This document shows, piece by piece, positions 18,739 to 28,458 of a stretch of 64,000 nt of DNA; within the stretch, counting starts at the first letter, position 1; each line of letters begins with the position of its first letter. Below the pieces are notes generated by a model. It worked only from the letters and a program-made list of their open reading frames with translations. It made no database searches and was not told the DNA's origin. Source of the DNA: Schlesneria paludicola DSM 18645 (GTDB lineage: Bacteria; Planctomycetota; Planctomycetia; Planctomycetales; Planctomycetaceae); the NCBI RefSeq assembly GCF_000255655.1, contig NZ_JH636435.1, forward strand, positions 2,132,658 to 2,196,657, written 5' to 3'. The translations under genes and the position numbers were made by a program.

Positions 18739-21600
18739 CTACAGCGAGGAATCACGAACGATTCGTTCGAATTCCACTTCGAGTTCGCGAACCTCTTCCA
18801 GGTCTTGAAATAGCTTGTGAGCGGCGGTTTGCAGGTCTTGTCGTTGAGCCGCTTTGTCAGCACTCTGATTCGCAATTTTCAGAGCTTTGTGAACATAGTC
18901 CTCGTGCGAACGGGTGATGTCTGAGGTGTGACCGATCTTCTGATAGAGCGCATGCGTGATCCGACCGCAAAGGTACTCGGACGGCAACGTGACGATCGGT
19001 ACCCCCATCGAGAGTGCTTCATAGCTGGAGTTTCCACCCCCGAATGGAAAGGGATCGAGTACGACGTCTGCGAGATTCAGCAATTGGAAAAACTGCTCAC
19101 GAGGTACCGTAGGAAGGAACCGCACGCGACGCGACGCATCGGGCAAGGCGGTCGCCCATCGTTGTTTCAGGCGGTCAGTCCAAGCGGAAACACGCCCCTC
19201 CAACACCACAAGCTCCGCATCAGGATCGGCTTCGAGGATGCCCTTGAGTACCCTATCAAACAAAGGATGAAATTTGAAAAGTGTTTGCGGGCACAAATAA
19301 AGACGTTTCCCCGCTGGCAGCCCAAAGGCCGTGCGTTCCAATTTCACACCGGAGTTGACGGGCCTTTCATAGTAGGTTCCAAGCGTCTGCAATTGGACCA
19401 GACGTTCGGTGTAGTGTTCGTCGGCACAGTCCACTTCCAGCAGGCGACTGGAGATGAAGTAATCCATGTGCGGACTTCCCGTCGTTTCGGGATGCCCCCA
19501 CGTGACACATTGAACGGGCGCCATCCGGGAGTACGCCAATGTCGACGTCAACGCATCCATTCCGACATCAGCAAAGAGCAACAGATCCAAGTCGAGGCTG
19601 GCAATCTGTTCCCGCGCGGAGGCGACGTCCTTCGCGAGCGGATGAAAGTGTTCCGCCGCTTGGCGGAACCGCTGTTGAAGTACATCTCTCGCATGACCGG
19701 CATAAATGACATGCAATTCGAAGCGCGACTTGTCCAGTTGTTCAAAGCGCCCGATGTTCAATCGACCAATCGTATGATCGTGAAAGTAGGCCGAAAGCAC
19801 GCCAAGACGAATCCGTCCGTTCGTTCCTGACCGACCCGATTTCTTCCTGCGTGAACGATCGGGACCGCGAACGATACGACCAAACCGTTCCATCAGCGGG
19901 CGATTATTCAGACCGGAATACGCCATAAAGAATGACGTCGGTATTTGCTGGTGCGAGGTGTCGACAATGCTCTGCTCGGCCGCCATCCGCTCCAGCACCG
20001 TTTCTTGTCGCGTTCGCCAGGCCGTGACGGCATCGAGTGAATCGTAGATCACCGGAAGCAGTGTTGCGGAAAGCAGTTGATTTAAAGGCGAATTATTAAG
20101 CGCGAGAAGCGTCTTGTATCCCTCGGCGGCCCGTTCCGTTTCGCCGCGATTAAACAGGAGGTACACCAAGTTCTGCCATGCCGGAATATGATCTGGATGA
20201 ACCTCGATGGCACGGCGATAGGACTGTAATGCGGCCTCTTGATCGCCGAGTTCCTGCTGCAAATTTCCGATGTCGACAAGTAGATTCGCGGGCTCTGGAG
20301 CGGTTGACACGGCCTGTTGAAATCGAGCGAGGGCATCAACGGGTCTTCCAGCCGCTCGAAACCGGTGAGCCTCTGCAACCAGTCGCTCCCATTCCTCCGA
20401 CGGAGATTCCTTTGCAGACAGCACGTTTTCTTGAGACGCAACTTCTGCTTGGCCGGGACGCGCATAAATCGCAAGTGTGGGCTCAGGACGAACGATGATT
20501 CCAGGCGAGGGCACCAGCCATACATCCGCAACGTCTTCATCCCGGTCGGTACCCGGCCCCTGCAGATTCGCATTGCGTTGGGGAACGACTTCGACCGCAA
20601 AGATCTCTTCAACACCTGAATGGAATTGAAACACCGCGACCGTGCGACCGATCCGAAGATCAATCACCGCAATGCCGCATTTCAAGTTCTCGCGATTCGC
20701 CGCGATGGGAACTCCGCCGAACACCGCCGTTTCCCGAATCTTTGAAAGCCCGACAAATGCATATTGTCCCCGAAATGCCAAACCACGGCAGTACCCCGGC
20801 AGATTCTCAATCGGCTCAAATCGACCGTGTGAAAGATCGACCGTCCCGAAATCGCCGCAACCGGAATTGAGGACCCACAGGCGTTCCTGATAAAGCCGTG
20901 GCGAGTGCGGCATCGCCAAACCACGCAAGACAGTTTCCTGAGAGGCCACGTCGATGACACAACCAGCGGTCGCCTTATTGGGTCGCCACCCGGCCGGTTC
21001 ATTGGATTCGGCCAATACGGTGACATACTTTGGGCGGCCCTGATCCATGGCCATCCCATTTAAATGGCACCGATCTTGCCCTTGCAGGTCGCTGATAAAT
21101 CGGGGTTGCCATCGCGGAACGAAACTGTAGTGTTCGTTCAGCGTGCAGAGCGTCGAAAACAGCGTATTCACAACCCATAACCCGTCGTCGCCCCACGCCA
21201 ACTCGTGACTATGAATATTGCCCGTATAGAAGCTGCTGCGTGGCAACCAGCAACCGTCAAATGTCCCAGCGGGAGAAATTTGCGATGCCAGATCCGGGAC
21301 ACTTTTCAAAAAATGAATTTGCCTGCGGCTGCCGAGTGCGATTCGGGTCCGATCAACGGCCATCCCCATCGCACGGTCGAAGTGTGTGAACGAAACGGTA
21401 AGTGTTCCATTCGAAGTCCCGAGCGCAAGCACTTTGCCGGCTTGATAAGTCGACACCAGAAGAGTCATCCCCAGCCTGTGCAGGATCTCAGGAAGAACGG
21501 ATGTGAATTCATAACGAACTTCGCGGACGGATCGCTCGCCCACCTCCGTTGATGAATTGCGGATTGATGAGGCCTCATTCGAGCTCACAAGTTCCCCCAT
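18739..21600 (-). CDS. TIGR03032-like domain fused to TPR and SPINDLY/OGT-type glycosyltransferase
   Basis: This 953-residue cytoplasmic protein joins three parts. Residues about 25-345 resemble the TIGR03032 family (LLVSTYQAGKVLALG, FDRAMGMAVDRTRIALGSRR, IHSHELAWGDDGLWVVNTLF, HLNGMAM, LPGYCRGLAF). Residues about 380-500 are TPR-like (GRPVDALARFQQAVSTAPE, GDQEAALQSYRRAIEVHPDH). Residues about 575-940 match the catalytic region of SPINDLY/O-GlcNAc transferases (RLGVLSAYFHDHTIGRLN, VQCVTWGHPETTGSPHMDYF, LYLCPQTLFKFHPLFD, DVVLDPFPFGGGNSSYEALS, GVPIVTLPSEYLCGRITHAL). The start at 21600 follows GGAAGA; the frame extends to 21657 without a binding site. The family transfers sugars onto Ser/Thr of proteins. 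The giant repeat protein is divergently encoded next door and could be its substrate; that is inference. Confidence 0.88.
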   Translation of the reverse strand: MGELVSSNEASSIRNSSTEVGERSVREVRYEFTSVLPEILHRLGMTLLVSTYQAGKVLALGTSNGTLTVSFTHFDRAMGMAVDRTRIALGSRRQIHFLKSVPDLASQISPAGTFDGCWLPRSSFYTGNIHSHELAWGDDGLWVVNTLFSTLCTLNEHYSFVPRWQPRFISDLQGQDRCHLNGMAMDQGRPKYVTVLAESNEPAGWRPNKATAGCVIDVASQETVLRGLAMPHSPRLYQERLWVLNSGCGDFGTVDLSHGRFEPIENLPGYCRGLAFRGQYAFVGLSKIRETAVFGGVPIAANRENLKCGIAVIDLRIGRTVAVFQFHSGVEEIFAVEVVPQRNANLQGPGTDRDEDVADVWLVPSPGIIVRPEPTLAIYARPGQAEVASQENVLSAKESPSEEWERLVAEAHRFRAAGRPVDALARFQQAVSTAPEPANLLVDIGNLQQELGDQEAALQSYRRAIEVHPDHIPAWQNLVYLLFNRGETERAAEGYKTLLALNNSPLNQLLSATLLPVIYDSLDAVTAWRTRQETVLERMAAEQSIVDTSHQQIPTSFFMAYSGLNNRPLMERFGRIVRGPDRSRRKKSGRSGTNGRIRLGVLSAYFHDHTIGRLNIGRFEQLDKSRFELHVIYAGHARDVLQQRFRQAAEHFHPLAKDVASAREQIASLDLDLLLFADVGMDALTSTLAYSRMAPVQCVTWGHPETTGSPHMDYFISSRLLEVDCADEHYTERLVQLQTLGTYYERPVNSGVKLERTAFGLPAGKRLYLCPQTLFKFHPLFDRVLKGILEADPDAELVVLEGRVSAWTDRLKQRWATALPDASRRVRFLPTVPREQFFQLLNLADVVLDPFPFGGGNSSYEALSMGVPIVTLPSEYLCGRITHALYQKIGHTSDITRSHEDYVHKALKIANQSADKAAQRQDLQTAAHKLFQDLEEVRELEVEFERIVRDSSL

Positions 21601-22061
21601 CTTATTCTTCCATTGTGCCGCCAGAACGTTACGTGTGGCGAGGAGCACTGTCATCAAATGCTGACAAATTCGCGAGCATCACGTGCAGGCTGAGTGATCT
21701 GCCCGTGATCAGTTGATCACGAGTGAACTCCGATCTGAAGCTCGTTTAGTGATTTGTCAGAACTTAAAACACAGGTCGGGTGGCCGGGGCTGGCCGAGCG
21801 AATCGCTGGACGCCCCAGGGTTTCGGCAGGACAACACACTAGTTATCGATCCCCGCATTCAATTGCAAATCTCTTTGAATATTTGAGACTGCGGCGCGCT
21901 GCATCGAGTTCCTCATCGAAATGCGTCCGTTGCTCTTCTTCATTTACTAATGCTGTTAGTGTCGACAGGATCAAAACCGGTGGTTATTGTTTGGCGCACA
22001 CGCTCTGTTCAAGATACCACTAATTTCGTTGTGTCGCCGTCCCTCGCCAGAGATCAAAGTC
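21601..22061. other. Divergent intergenic region between glycosyltransferase and giant protein genes
   Basis: The 461 bases hold the leaders and promoters of both divergent genes. The part from about 21900 to 22060 is relatively AT-rich. No ORF with a ribosome binding site, repeat or clear promoter consensus could be supported. Confidence 0.45.
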
Positions 22062-25000
22062 ATGTTAAATCTCTTCAAAGAGTGGTTAAACTCCTTTCGA
22101 GTCCGGCCTGCGATGGTGCAAGGGTCTCGTCGTCGCCGCGGTATGGCTTCGACATCCGCTCACATCGAATTACTGGAATCGCGTACGCTGCTTTCAGCGG
22201 CACCAGTCCTCTTGAAGGACATCAATGTCGTCAGCTTCGGTTCCAACCTGAGCAATGCGACGACTGTCGGAAATACCGAATTCTTCGCAGCGACTGATGC
22301 CACTCACGGAAAAGAGCTTTGGAAGTCCGACGGCACGTCGGGTGGAACATCTTTGGTCGCGGACATCAATCCGTCGATCGATGGTTCGTCACCAAGTCAG
22401 CTCACGAATGTGAACGGAACCCTGTTCTTCTTCGCAAACGACGGTGTGAATGGGGCAGAGCTCTGGAAATCGGATGGGACCGCAGCGGGGACGGTGCTGG
22501 TTCGCGATTTGAAAGTTGGGGCCAATTCGTCATTCGTGAGCTCGATGACGAACGTCAATGGCACGCTGTTCTTCACGGCAGACGACGGAATTCACGGTCG
22601 TGAACTCTGGAAGTCCGATGGAACAGCCGCAGGCACTCAGCTCGTGTTGGACATCAATCCACAAGACGCTGCGGCCGGCACGTCGATCACCGGCCTGACG
22701 AATGTCAACGGGACCTTGTTTTTCAGTGCTAACGATGGCGTTCACGGTCTCGAACTCTGGAAATCCAACGGAACGGCCGCCGGAACCGTTTTGGTACAGG
22801 ATCTCTTTTCGGGTAGTGACAGTGGTGGATCACCTTTCAGTTCCTTGCCGAGCAATCTGACGAACTTCAACGGATCACTTCTGTTTACGGCAAACGATGG
22901 CGTTTTCGGCAACGAGCTGTGGAAATCAGACGGAACACCTGGCGGAACCGTACGTGTTTCCAACATCTCGGCCACATCGGGATCATACGCGCATGATCTG
23001 CTGAACTCCAACGGCACGCTTTACTTCTTCGCGACCGACGACACTAACGGCACGCAGCTTTGGAAGTCGGACGGAACTTCCTCTGGAACCACGCGTATCT
23101 CTGATGTCACATCGTCGTCAGGATCGGGTTGGCTGAACACACAAAGCCTGATGAGCGTCAATGGAACGTTGTTCTTTGCTGCCGATGATGGGACAAGTGG
23201 TCAGGAGTTGTGGAAATCAGACGGGACTTCCGGAGGCACCGTTCAGCTCGTCGATATTTTTCCCGGCGACTATTTCTATCCGGACTCAAGCACGCCACCG
23301 CGGCCACACAGTTCGTATCCATCGAGTCTGACGAACATCAACGGCACCCTGTTCTTCAGTGCCAATGATGGTGTGCATGGCTCCGAACTCTGGAAATCCG
23401 ACGGCACACCTCAAGGTACGGCCCTCGTTAAGGATCTCTTGCCAGGGGTTGGCGCGTCCGCGATACCGTCCAATCTTGTCAACCTCAACGGAAAGTTGTT
23501 ATTCAGCGCGACCGATGTCTTATATGGAAATGAGCTCTGGAAAACGGATGGCACGGCCGCGGGAACGTCGCTGGTCAAGGATATCAACACCCAGACACAG
23601 GGTTCGTCACCAAGCCAACCGACGAACGTCAATGGGACATTGTTCTTCACGGCCTATGATGTTGATCACGGAGTCGAACTGTGGAAAACAGACGGCAGCA
23701 CTGGAGGAACGGTGCTGGTCAAAGATCTTGCAGAAGGAAGTACAGGGTCGACGCCAAGCTTTCTCACCAATGTCAATGGAACGCTGTACTTTACGGCCTA
23801 TGACGTCAACAACCGTCGGCAGATTTGGAAATCGGACGGAACATCTGCCGGAACGATCAAGCTTACGGCATTCGATTATTCCGCGACCAATCAGGTGACC
23901 TATCCCGGCCAGCTCACAAACGTGGATGGCACGCTGTTCTTCACTGCCGGTGATGCTGCGAATGGCAACGAACTATGGAAGTCTGACGGCACGATCGCGG
24001 GCACTGCCGTTGTACGCGACATTCGGCCCGGTACGTCCCAGTACCAGTTGCCGGAAGATCAGGGTGGGGGATACATCACCATTTCCCAGAGTTCGTTTCC
24101 TACGAACCTGGTGAACATCAATGGAATCCTGTATTTCACCGCGAATGACGGTGCGACCGGAAATGAACTCTGGAAATCGGACGGGACCTCTGCGGGAACC
24201 GTGCTTGTCAACGACATCAACCCAGCCTTTACGACAGGTTCAGGAGTTTTCGATCCACCTCAGCCCATCGGATCTGATCCGAGAAACCTCACGAACGTGA
24301 ATGGGACTCTGTTCTTCACCGCAAACGATGGCACGGCGGGTCGGGAACTTTGGAAAACAGACGGAACAACCGCCGGGACCGTGCTCGTTAAGGACGTGAG
24401 CCCTGGTGCGGCAAGCTCGTACCCCGTCTCGTTAACGAACGTCAACGGAACACTCTTTTTCGCTGCGAATGACGGTTCAAATGGCATTGAACTTTGGAAG
24501 TCGAACGGGACTTCCGGTGGCACGGCTCTCGTCAAGAATCTCTTCACCGGTTCGACGAACAGCGGTGGAACCGTCGTCGCCAATAGTTCGCAACCATCCC
24601 AATTCACCAATGTGAATGGCACGCTGTATTTCACGGCCAATGATGGCATTCATGGATTCGAACTCTGGAAGTCTGATGGCACCAGTGCGGGCACCTCGCT
24701 GGTCGAGGACATTGTTCCCGGAACAACGGGGTCGAATCCAAATCACCTGATCAATCTCAACGGCGTGCTTTACTTCGACGCGGATGACGGAATCCACGGC
24801 GATGAAATCTGGACCAGTGACGGTACCGAAGCTGGAACTCAAATTGCATTTGATCTTTTGGAAGGGCGATTCGGTTCGCAACCGTCCTATCTGACGAATG
24901 TGGGCGGGGCGTTGTATTTCGTTGCCAACGATGGCGTGTACGGCTCGGAACTGTGGACGATCGGTAACAAGACTGGAAGTACCACGACTCTTCAGTCGAC

Positions 25001-27398
25001 GACCGCGAACTCCACATACGGACAAGTCGTGACACTAAAGGCGTTTGTTGCAACAACGACGCCAGGTCCAATTTCCGGGACGGTCACGTTTTTTGATGGC
25101 ACGCAGTTTCTTGGTACAGCACCGGTCACATTCGACGGCAGCCGATATGTGGCGACATTCAACATTCCAGCAAACCTGGCAGTGGGTGCTCATCGCCTGA
25201 AGGCAATTTATTCGGGCGACGCGACAGTTGCTACGAGCTCGACTTCCGAGCTTTCACTGAACATTCAGAAGGCGAGCGTGGCAGTCACGCTGACGGCATC
25301 GAGCACGACAAGCGTATTCGGTCAACCTGTCACATTGAAAGCCAAGGTGGGCGTTGTTGCCCCAGGCACAATTGCACCTAGCGGCACTATCACCTTTAAA
25401 GAAGGTTCCGCCACGATCGGCACGGGAACTCTCAGTGTCGTCAACGGCGAATTGATCGCGACAGTGACGCTAACATCGCTGCCTGTTGGCGGACATGCGC
25501 TGCTCGCAGTCTTCGGTGGAAACAGCAGCTTTAATAGTGCAAGTTCAGCAACGGTCAATTTGACTGTAAACCGGGCAGCGACAACCGTCACACTGACATC
25601 CACGAAGCCCAACGCATTGTTTGGCCTGGGTGTCACGATCAAGGCGGTCATTGGTGTGGCCTCGCCCGGCACGGGTGTTCCGACAGGTACGGTCACATTC
25701 TTCGACGGTACGACCACGTTGGGTACAGGAACCGTGACCCTGGTCAACGGTCAATATGTCGCGACCTACGCACTTCCGACCAATTTAGGTGTCGGACCAC
25801 ATTCCCTGAAAGCGGTCTATTCAGGCAGTACGAACTTTGCTCCAAGTGCATCTGCCGTTGTGACTCAAACCATCGCGAAGGCGAACACGTCCATCGCTTT
25901 GAAGTACTCGACCAACAACAGTGTGTCCGGGCAGGCTGTGACATTTACGGTCCAAATCGGACTCGCACCGGGATACACAGGAACTCCGACCGGCATTGTC
26001 ACATTCAAAGATGGAACGACCGTCATCGGAACCGCGACATTGAGCGTGGTGGATGGGAAGCCCCAGGCGACGCTTACCACGACTTCGCTTTCGCAAGGTG
26101 CACGGTCGATCACCGCGAGCTACGCCGGTGATGCCAGCTTCAACGGCGTCACGTCGGCGCTCGCCGTCATTTCCGTCAAAGCAACAACGAATATCAACCT
26201 GAGTTCCAGCGCACCGTCCGCTGCCTACGGGCAGTCGGTTGTTGTGAAAGCAACGCTTGGAATTGTTGCACCTGGTACCGGAGCTCCAACAGGAACAGTG
26301 ACTCTGTACGACGGCGCCATTGTTGTGGGAACTCAGAACGTCAGCATCTCGGGTAATCTGTACGTTGCTACGTTTACTTTACCAACCAATTTTGCCGTCG
26401 GATCGCATAGCTTGAAGGCGGTATATGCTGGTGATTCGAAGTTCTTGACCAGCACATCGCCGATCCTCACGCAGACCGTTCAGAAAATCAGCACGACGAC
26501 TTCACTTACCTCGTCATCCGCTTCGACGATCTACGGGCAACCCATCACGCTGACGGCCCGGGTCGGATTCCCATCGACGACTGCCGGAACGCCGTCCGGT
26601 ACGGTCACGTTTAAGGACGGAGCAAATACGCTTGGAACGGCAACGTTGAGCCTTGTGAATGGTCAATGGTTCGCCACTTTGAAAGTCGCAGCACTGGCCG
26701 TTGGTAATCATTCATTGACGGCAGTTTACAATGGAACGTCGGTCTTTAGTGGTAATACATCGGCCGCGCTGACACAAACTGTTGCCCGAGCAACAACTGT
26801 CACGGCACTTTCATCAACCGCTCCAACCTCAACCTATGGCCAAGTCGTCACGATCAAAGCGACCGTCAGCGTTTTGGCACCGGGCGTAACCACTCCAAGT
26901 GGAAGCGTCAACTTTTTTGATGGATCGACCTACTTGGGCGACGGAACCGTCACACTGACGGGCGGCCAATACATCGCCTCCCTCACATTGCCTGCCACAC
27001 TGAGTGTTGGAACACACCAACTGACCGCGGTCTACTTCGGTAATAGCAACGCCGCCCCAAGTATTACGACAGTCTTTACCCAGACAGTCGTTCGCGCCAA
27101 CATCACGATGACGCTCACGTCATCAAAAGCATCCAGCCCGGTCGGTCAACCCGTCACGCTGACTGCGACCGTCGGAGTTGTCGCTCCAGGCGCAGGCGTC
27201 CCGACTGGTACTGTCACATTCCAAGAAGGGACGAAGGTGCTTGGCACGGGAACGCTGAGCGTCGTCAATGGCAGGGTCGTGGCAACCTGGACTTCTAACG
27301 CAATGACAATCGGATCACATTCGATCAGGGCGATCTACTCGGGTAACACCAACTTCAACACGATCGCTTCGACCGCGCTAAGTCTTCAAATTGTGTGA
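22062..27398 (+). CDS. Giant ELWxxDGT-repeat and Ig-like surface protein
   Basis: The protein has 1778 residues from the ATG at 22062; the frame is open to 21987 but the signal region starts at this Met. The N-terminus has basic residues and IELLESRTLLSAAP, an LEPR-XLL-like signal found on very large planctomycete exported proteins. Residues about 80-960 contain 17 units of 45-60 residues ending in ELWKSDGT-type motifs (AGTVLVKDI, LTNVNGTLFFTANDG, NELWKSDGT), plus a degenerate last one (SELWTIGN). Residues about 965-1778 are eight Ig-like domains of the Big_3 type (YGQVVTLKA, GTVTFFDG, SLKAVYSG). The domains alternate between an FFDG form and an FKDG form, suggesting duplication of a two-domain unit. 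No enzyme domain or C-terminal anchor is visible. It is probably a secreted or surface structural/adhesive protein. Confidence 0.9.
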   Translation: MLNLFKEWLNSFRVRPAMVQGSRRRRGMASTSAHIELLESRTLLSAAPVLLKDINVVSFGSNLSNATTVGNTEFFAATDATHGKELWKSDGTSGGTSLVADINPSIDGSSPSQLTNVNGTLFFFANDGVNGAELWKSDGTAAGTVLVRDLKVGANSSFVSSMTNVNGTLFFTADDGIHGRELWKSDGTAAGTQLVLDINPQDAAAGTSITGLTNVNGTLFFSANDGVHGLELWKSNGTAAGTVLVQDLFSGSDSGGSPFSSLPSNLTNFNGSLLFTANDGVFGNELWKSDGTPGGTVRVSNISATSGSYAHDLLNSNGTLYFFATDDTNGTQLWKSDGTSSGTTRISDVTSSSGSGWLNTQSLMSVNGTLFFAADDGTSGQELWKSDGTSGGTVQLVDIFPGDYFYPDSSTPPRPHSSYPSSLTNINGTLFFSANDGVHGSELWKSDGTPQGTALVKDLLPGVGASAIPSNLVNLNGKLLFSATDVLYGNELWKTDGTAAGTSLVKDINTQTQGSSPSQPTNVNGTLFFTAYDVDHGVELWKTDGSTGGTVLVKDLAEGSTGSTPSFLTNVNGTLYFTAYDVNNRRQIWKSDGTSAGTIKLTAFDYSATNQVTYPGQLTNVDGTLFFTAGDAANGNELWKSDGTIAGTAVVRDIRPGTSQYQLPEDQGGGYITISQSSFPTNLVNINGILYFTANDGATGNELWKSDGTSAGTVLVNDINPAFTTGSGVFDPPQPIGSDPRNLTNVNGTLFFTANDGTAGRELWKTDGTTAGTVLVKDVSPGAASSYPVSLTNVNGTLFFAANDGSNGIELWKSNGTSGGTALVKNLFTGSTNSGGTVVANSSQPSQFTNVNGTLYFTANDGIHGFELWKSDGTSAGTSLVEDIVPGTTGSNPNHLINLNGVLYFDADDGIHGDEIWTSDGTEAGTQIAFDLLEGRFGSQPSYLTNVGGALYFVANDGVYGSELWTIGNKTGSTTTLQSTTANSTYGQVVTLKAFVATTTPGPISGTVTFFDGTQFLGTAPVTFDGSRYVATFNIPANLAVGAHRLKAIYSGDATVATSSTSELSLNIQKASVAVTLTASSTTSVFGQPVTLKAKVGVVAPGTIAPSGTITFKEGSATIGTGTLSVVNGELIATVTLTSLPVGGHALLAVFGGNSSFNSASSATVNLTVNRAATTVTLTSTKPNALFGLGVTIKAVIGVASPGTGVPTGTVTFFDGTTTLGTGTVTLVNGQYVATYALPTNLGVGPHSLKAVYSGSTNFAPSASAVVTQTIAKANTSIALKYSTNNSVSGQAVTFTVQIGLAPGYTGTPTGIVTFKDGTTVIGTATLSVVDGKPQATLTTTSLSQGARSITASYAGDASFNGVTSALAVISVKATTNINLSSSAPSAAYGQSVVVKATLGIVAPGTGAPTGTVTLYDGAIVVGTQNVSISGNLYVATFTLPTNFAVGSHSLKAVYAGDSKFLTSTSPILTQTVQKISTTTSLTSSSASTIYGQPITLTARVGFPSTTAGTPSGTVTFKDGANTLGTATLSLVNGQWFATLKVAALAVGNHSLTAVYNGTSVFSGNTSAALTQTVARATTVTALSSTAPTSTYGQVVTIKATVSVLAPGVTTPSGSVNFFDGSTYLGDGTVTLTGGQYIASLTLPATLSVGTHQLTAVYFGNSNAAPSITTVFTQTVVRANITMTLTSSKASSPVGQPVTLTATVGVVAPGAGVPTGTVTFQEGTKVLGTGTLSVVNGRVVATWTSNAMTIGSHSIRAIYSGNTNFNTIASTALSLQIV

Positions 27399-27510
27399 TT
27401 CCTGTCCCCTGGCATTCACGATGTCATGGCATTTTTTAATCTGGTCGCAGCCAGTCCCCGTTACTTCAACAGTCTGCCAACCGATGGTGTCGCATGGTTT
27501 AGGCTGCCGC

Positions 27511-28458
27511 CTACATCCCCACCAGGCCGAGCCAGTCGTTGAACAGGAACTGCAGCCGCATGGTGAGGAGCGTAATGCGGCCCATGACGGTCAGCGCAAA
27601 TGACGCTCCGAAACTGATCATCAAGACCCAGATTCCGAGACGAGACACGCGTCCCACGATGCCGCGATGCTCGACGGAAAAGTAGAAATAGGTCAGGCTC
27701 GAGATCACGCTCACCACGATCACGATATTCTGAATCGATTGCTTCCAGTCGAACGCGAAGCCGGATTCGTTGGACGTGACGACAATCAACGGCAGAATCG
27801 TACTGCGGATCTGCTGCACGAAGTCGGCGTTGAGGAACAGGATCAGCTTCAGTCCTGCGGTTGTTCCCACCACGAATGCCAACGGCCAGCGTCCCAGCCA
27901 GGCAATCTTGGGAATCAGGCGACAGAACACCATGCAACTGAGGATCACTGGAAGAATGACATAGTAGTCCGGAACGGCATCCGTGGGCGTATCCGGCAGC
28001 AGGGCATACCGTGTCAGATCGGGTGACAGCTTCACAAAGATCTTGGCGACAATGACTTCCCAAAAGTTCAGCACGATCGCATACCCGGCGGAAACACCAA
28101 CGATAATCGATTCCGCGAATTTGTAAGCCGCACTGTCACGGTACAGGTAGGAAAAGACACTGAGGGTCAGCAAAGCCGCGGCCCAGACTCCGATGGTTCG
28201 CGACCAGCTCCAAACCGCATTTTTGTCATCGCGTGCGGCCCGGTCGTAGCGAATGGCTTTCCGCACGAGATGAGGGTCGGCCACTTGCCCTTCCGCAAGC
28301 GGCGAAATGACACCCGTCGTAGGATCAAGTTGCCCGACCACTTCCACGGGGACGACGTACTGCTGCCCCACACCTTTTTTCGACGTCGCAGACTGAAGTG
28401 CAAGAAAACCGGCACCTGCGACGAACAGGATTGTCCAAATCAGGGTTTCGCGATTCAT
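27511..28458 (-). CDS. Polytopic membrane protein, last gene of the coupled membrane operon
   Basis: The 315-residue protein starts at 28458 (MNRETLIWTI); its ATG overlaps the preceding stop codon (ATGA). An N-terminal hydrophobic segment with AGAGFLALQSA is followed by a roughly 90-residue region with VVPVEVVGQLDPTTG, then about seven further membrane segments (IIVGVSAGYAIVLNFWEVI, DYYVILPVILSCMVFCRL, WPLAFVVGTTAGLKLILFL, LIVVTS, IVIVVSVISSLTYFYFSVEH, LGIWVLMISFGASFALTVMG). The last of these segments includes GRVSRLGIWVLMISFGASFA. I do not recognise the family. The four linked genes 27511-30993 probably encode subunits of one membrane complex. Confidence 0.75.
   Translation of the reverse strand: MNRETLIWTILFVAGAGFLALQSATSKKGVGQQYVVPVEVVGQLDPTTGVISPLAEGQVADPHLVRKAIRYDRAARDDKNAVWSWSRTIGVWAAALLTLSVFSYLYRDSAAYKFAESIIVGVSAGYAIVLNFWEVIVAKIFVKLSPDLTRYALLPDTPTDAVPDYYVILPVILSCMVFCRLIPKIAWLGRWPLAFVVGTTAGLKLILFLNADFVQQIRSTILPLIVVTSNESGFAFDWKQSIQNIVIVVSVISSLTYFYFSVEHRGIVGRVSRLGIWVLMISFGASFALTVMGRITLLTMRLQFLFNDWLGLVGM

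Noticed and set aside
22310-27398. Apparent DNA tandem repeats in the giant gene, considered as CRISPR or satellite
   Set aside because: The periodicity follows the ELWxxDGT and Ig-like protein units, with codon-level variation and no constant spacers.
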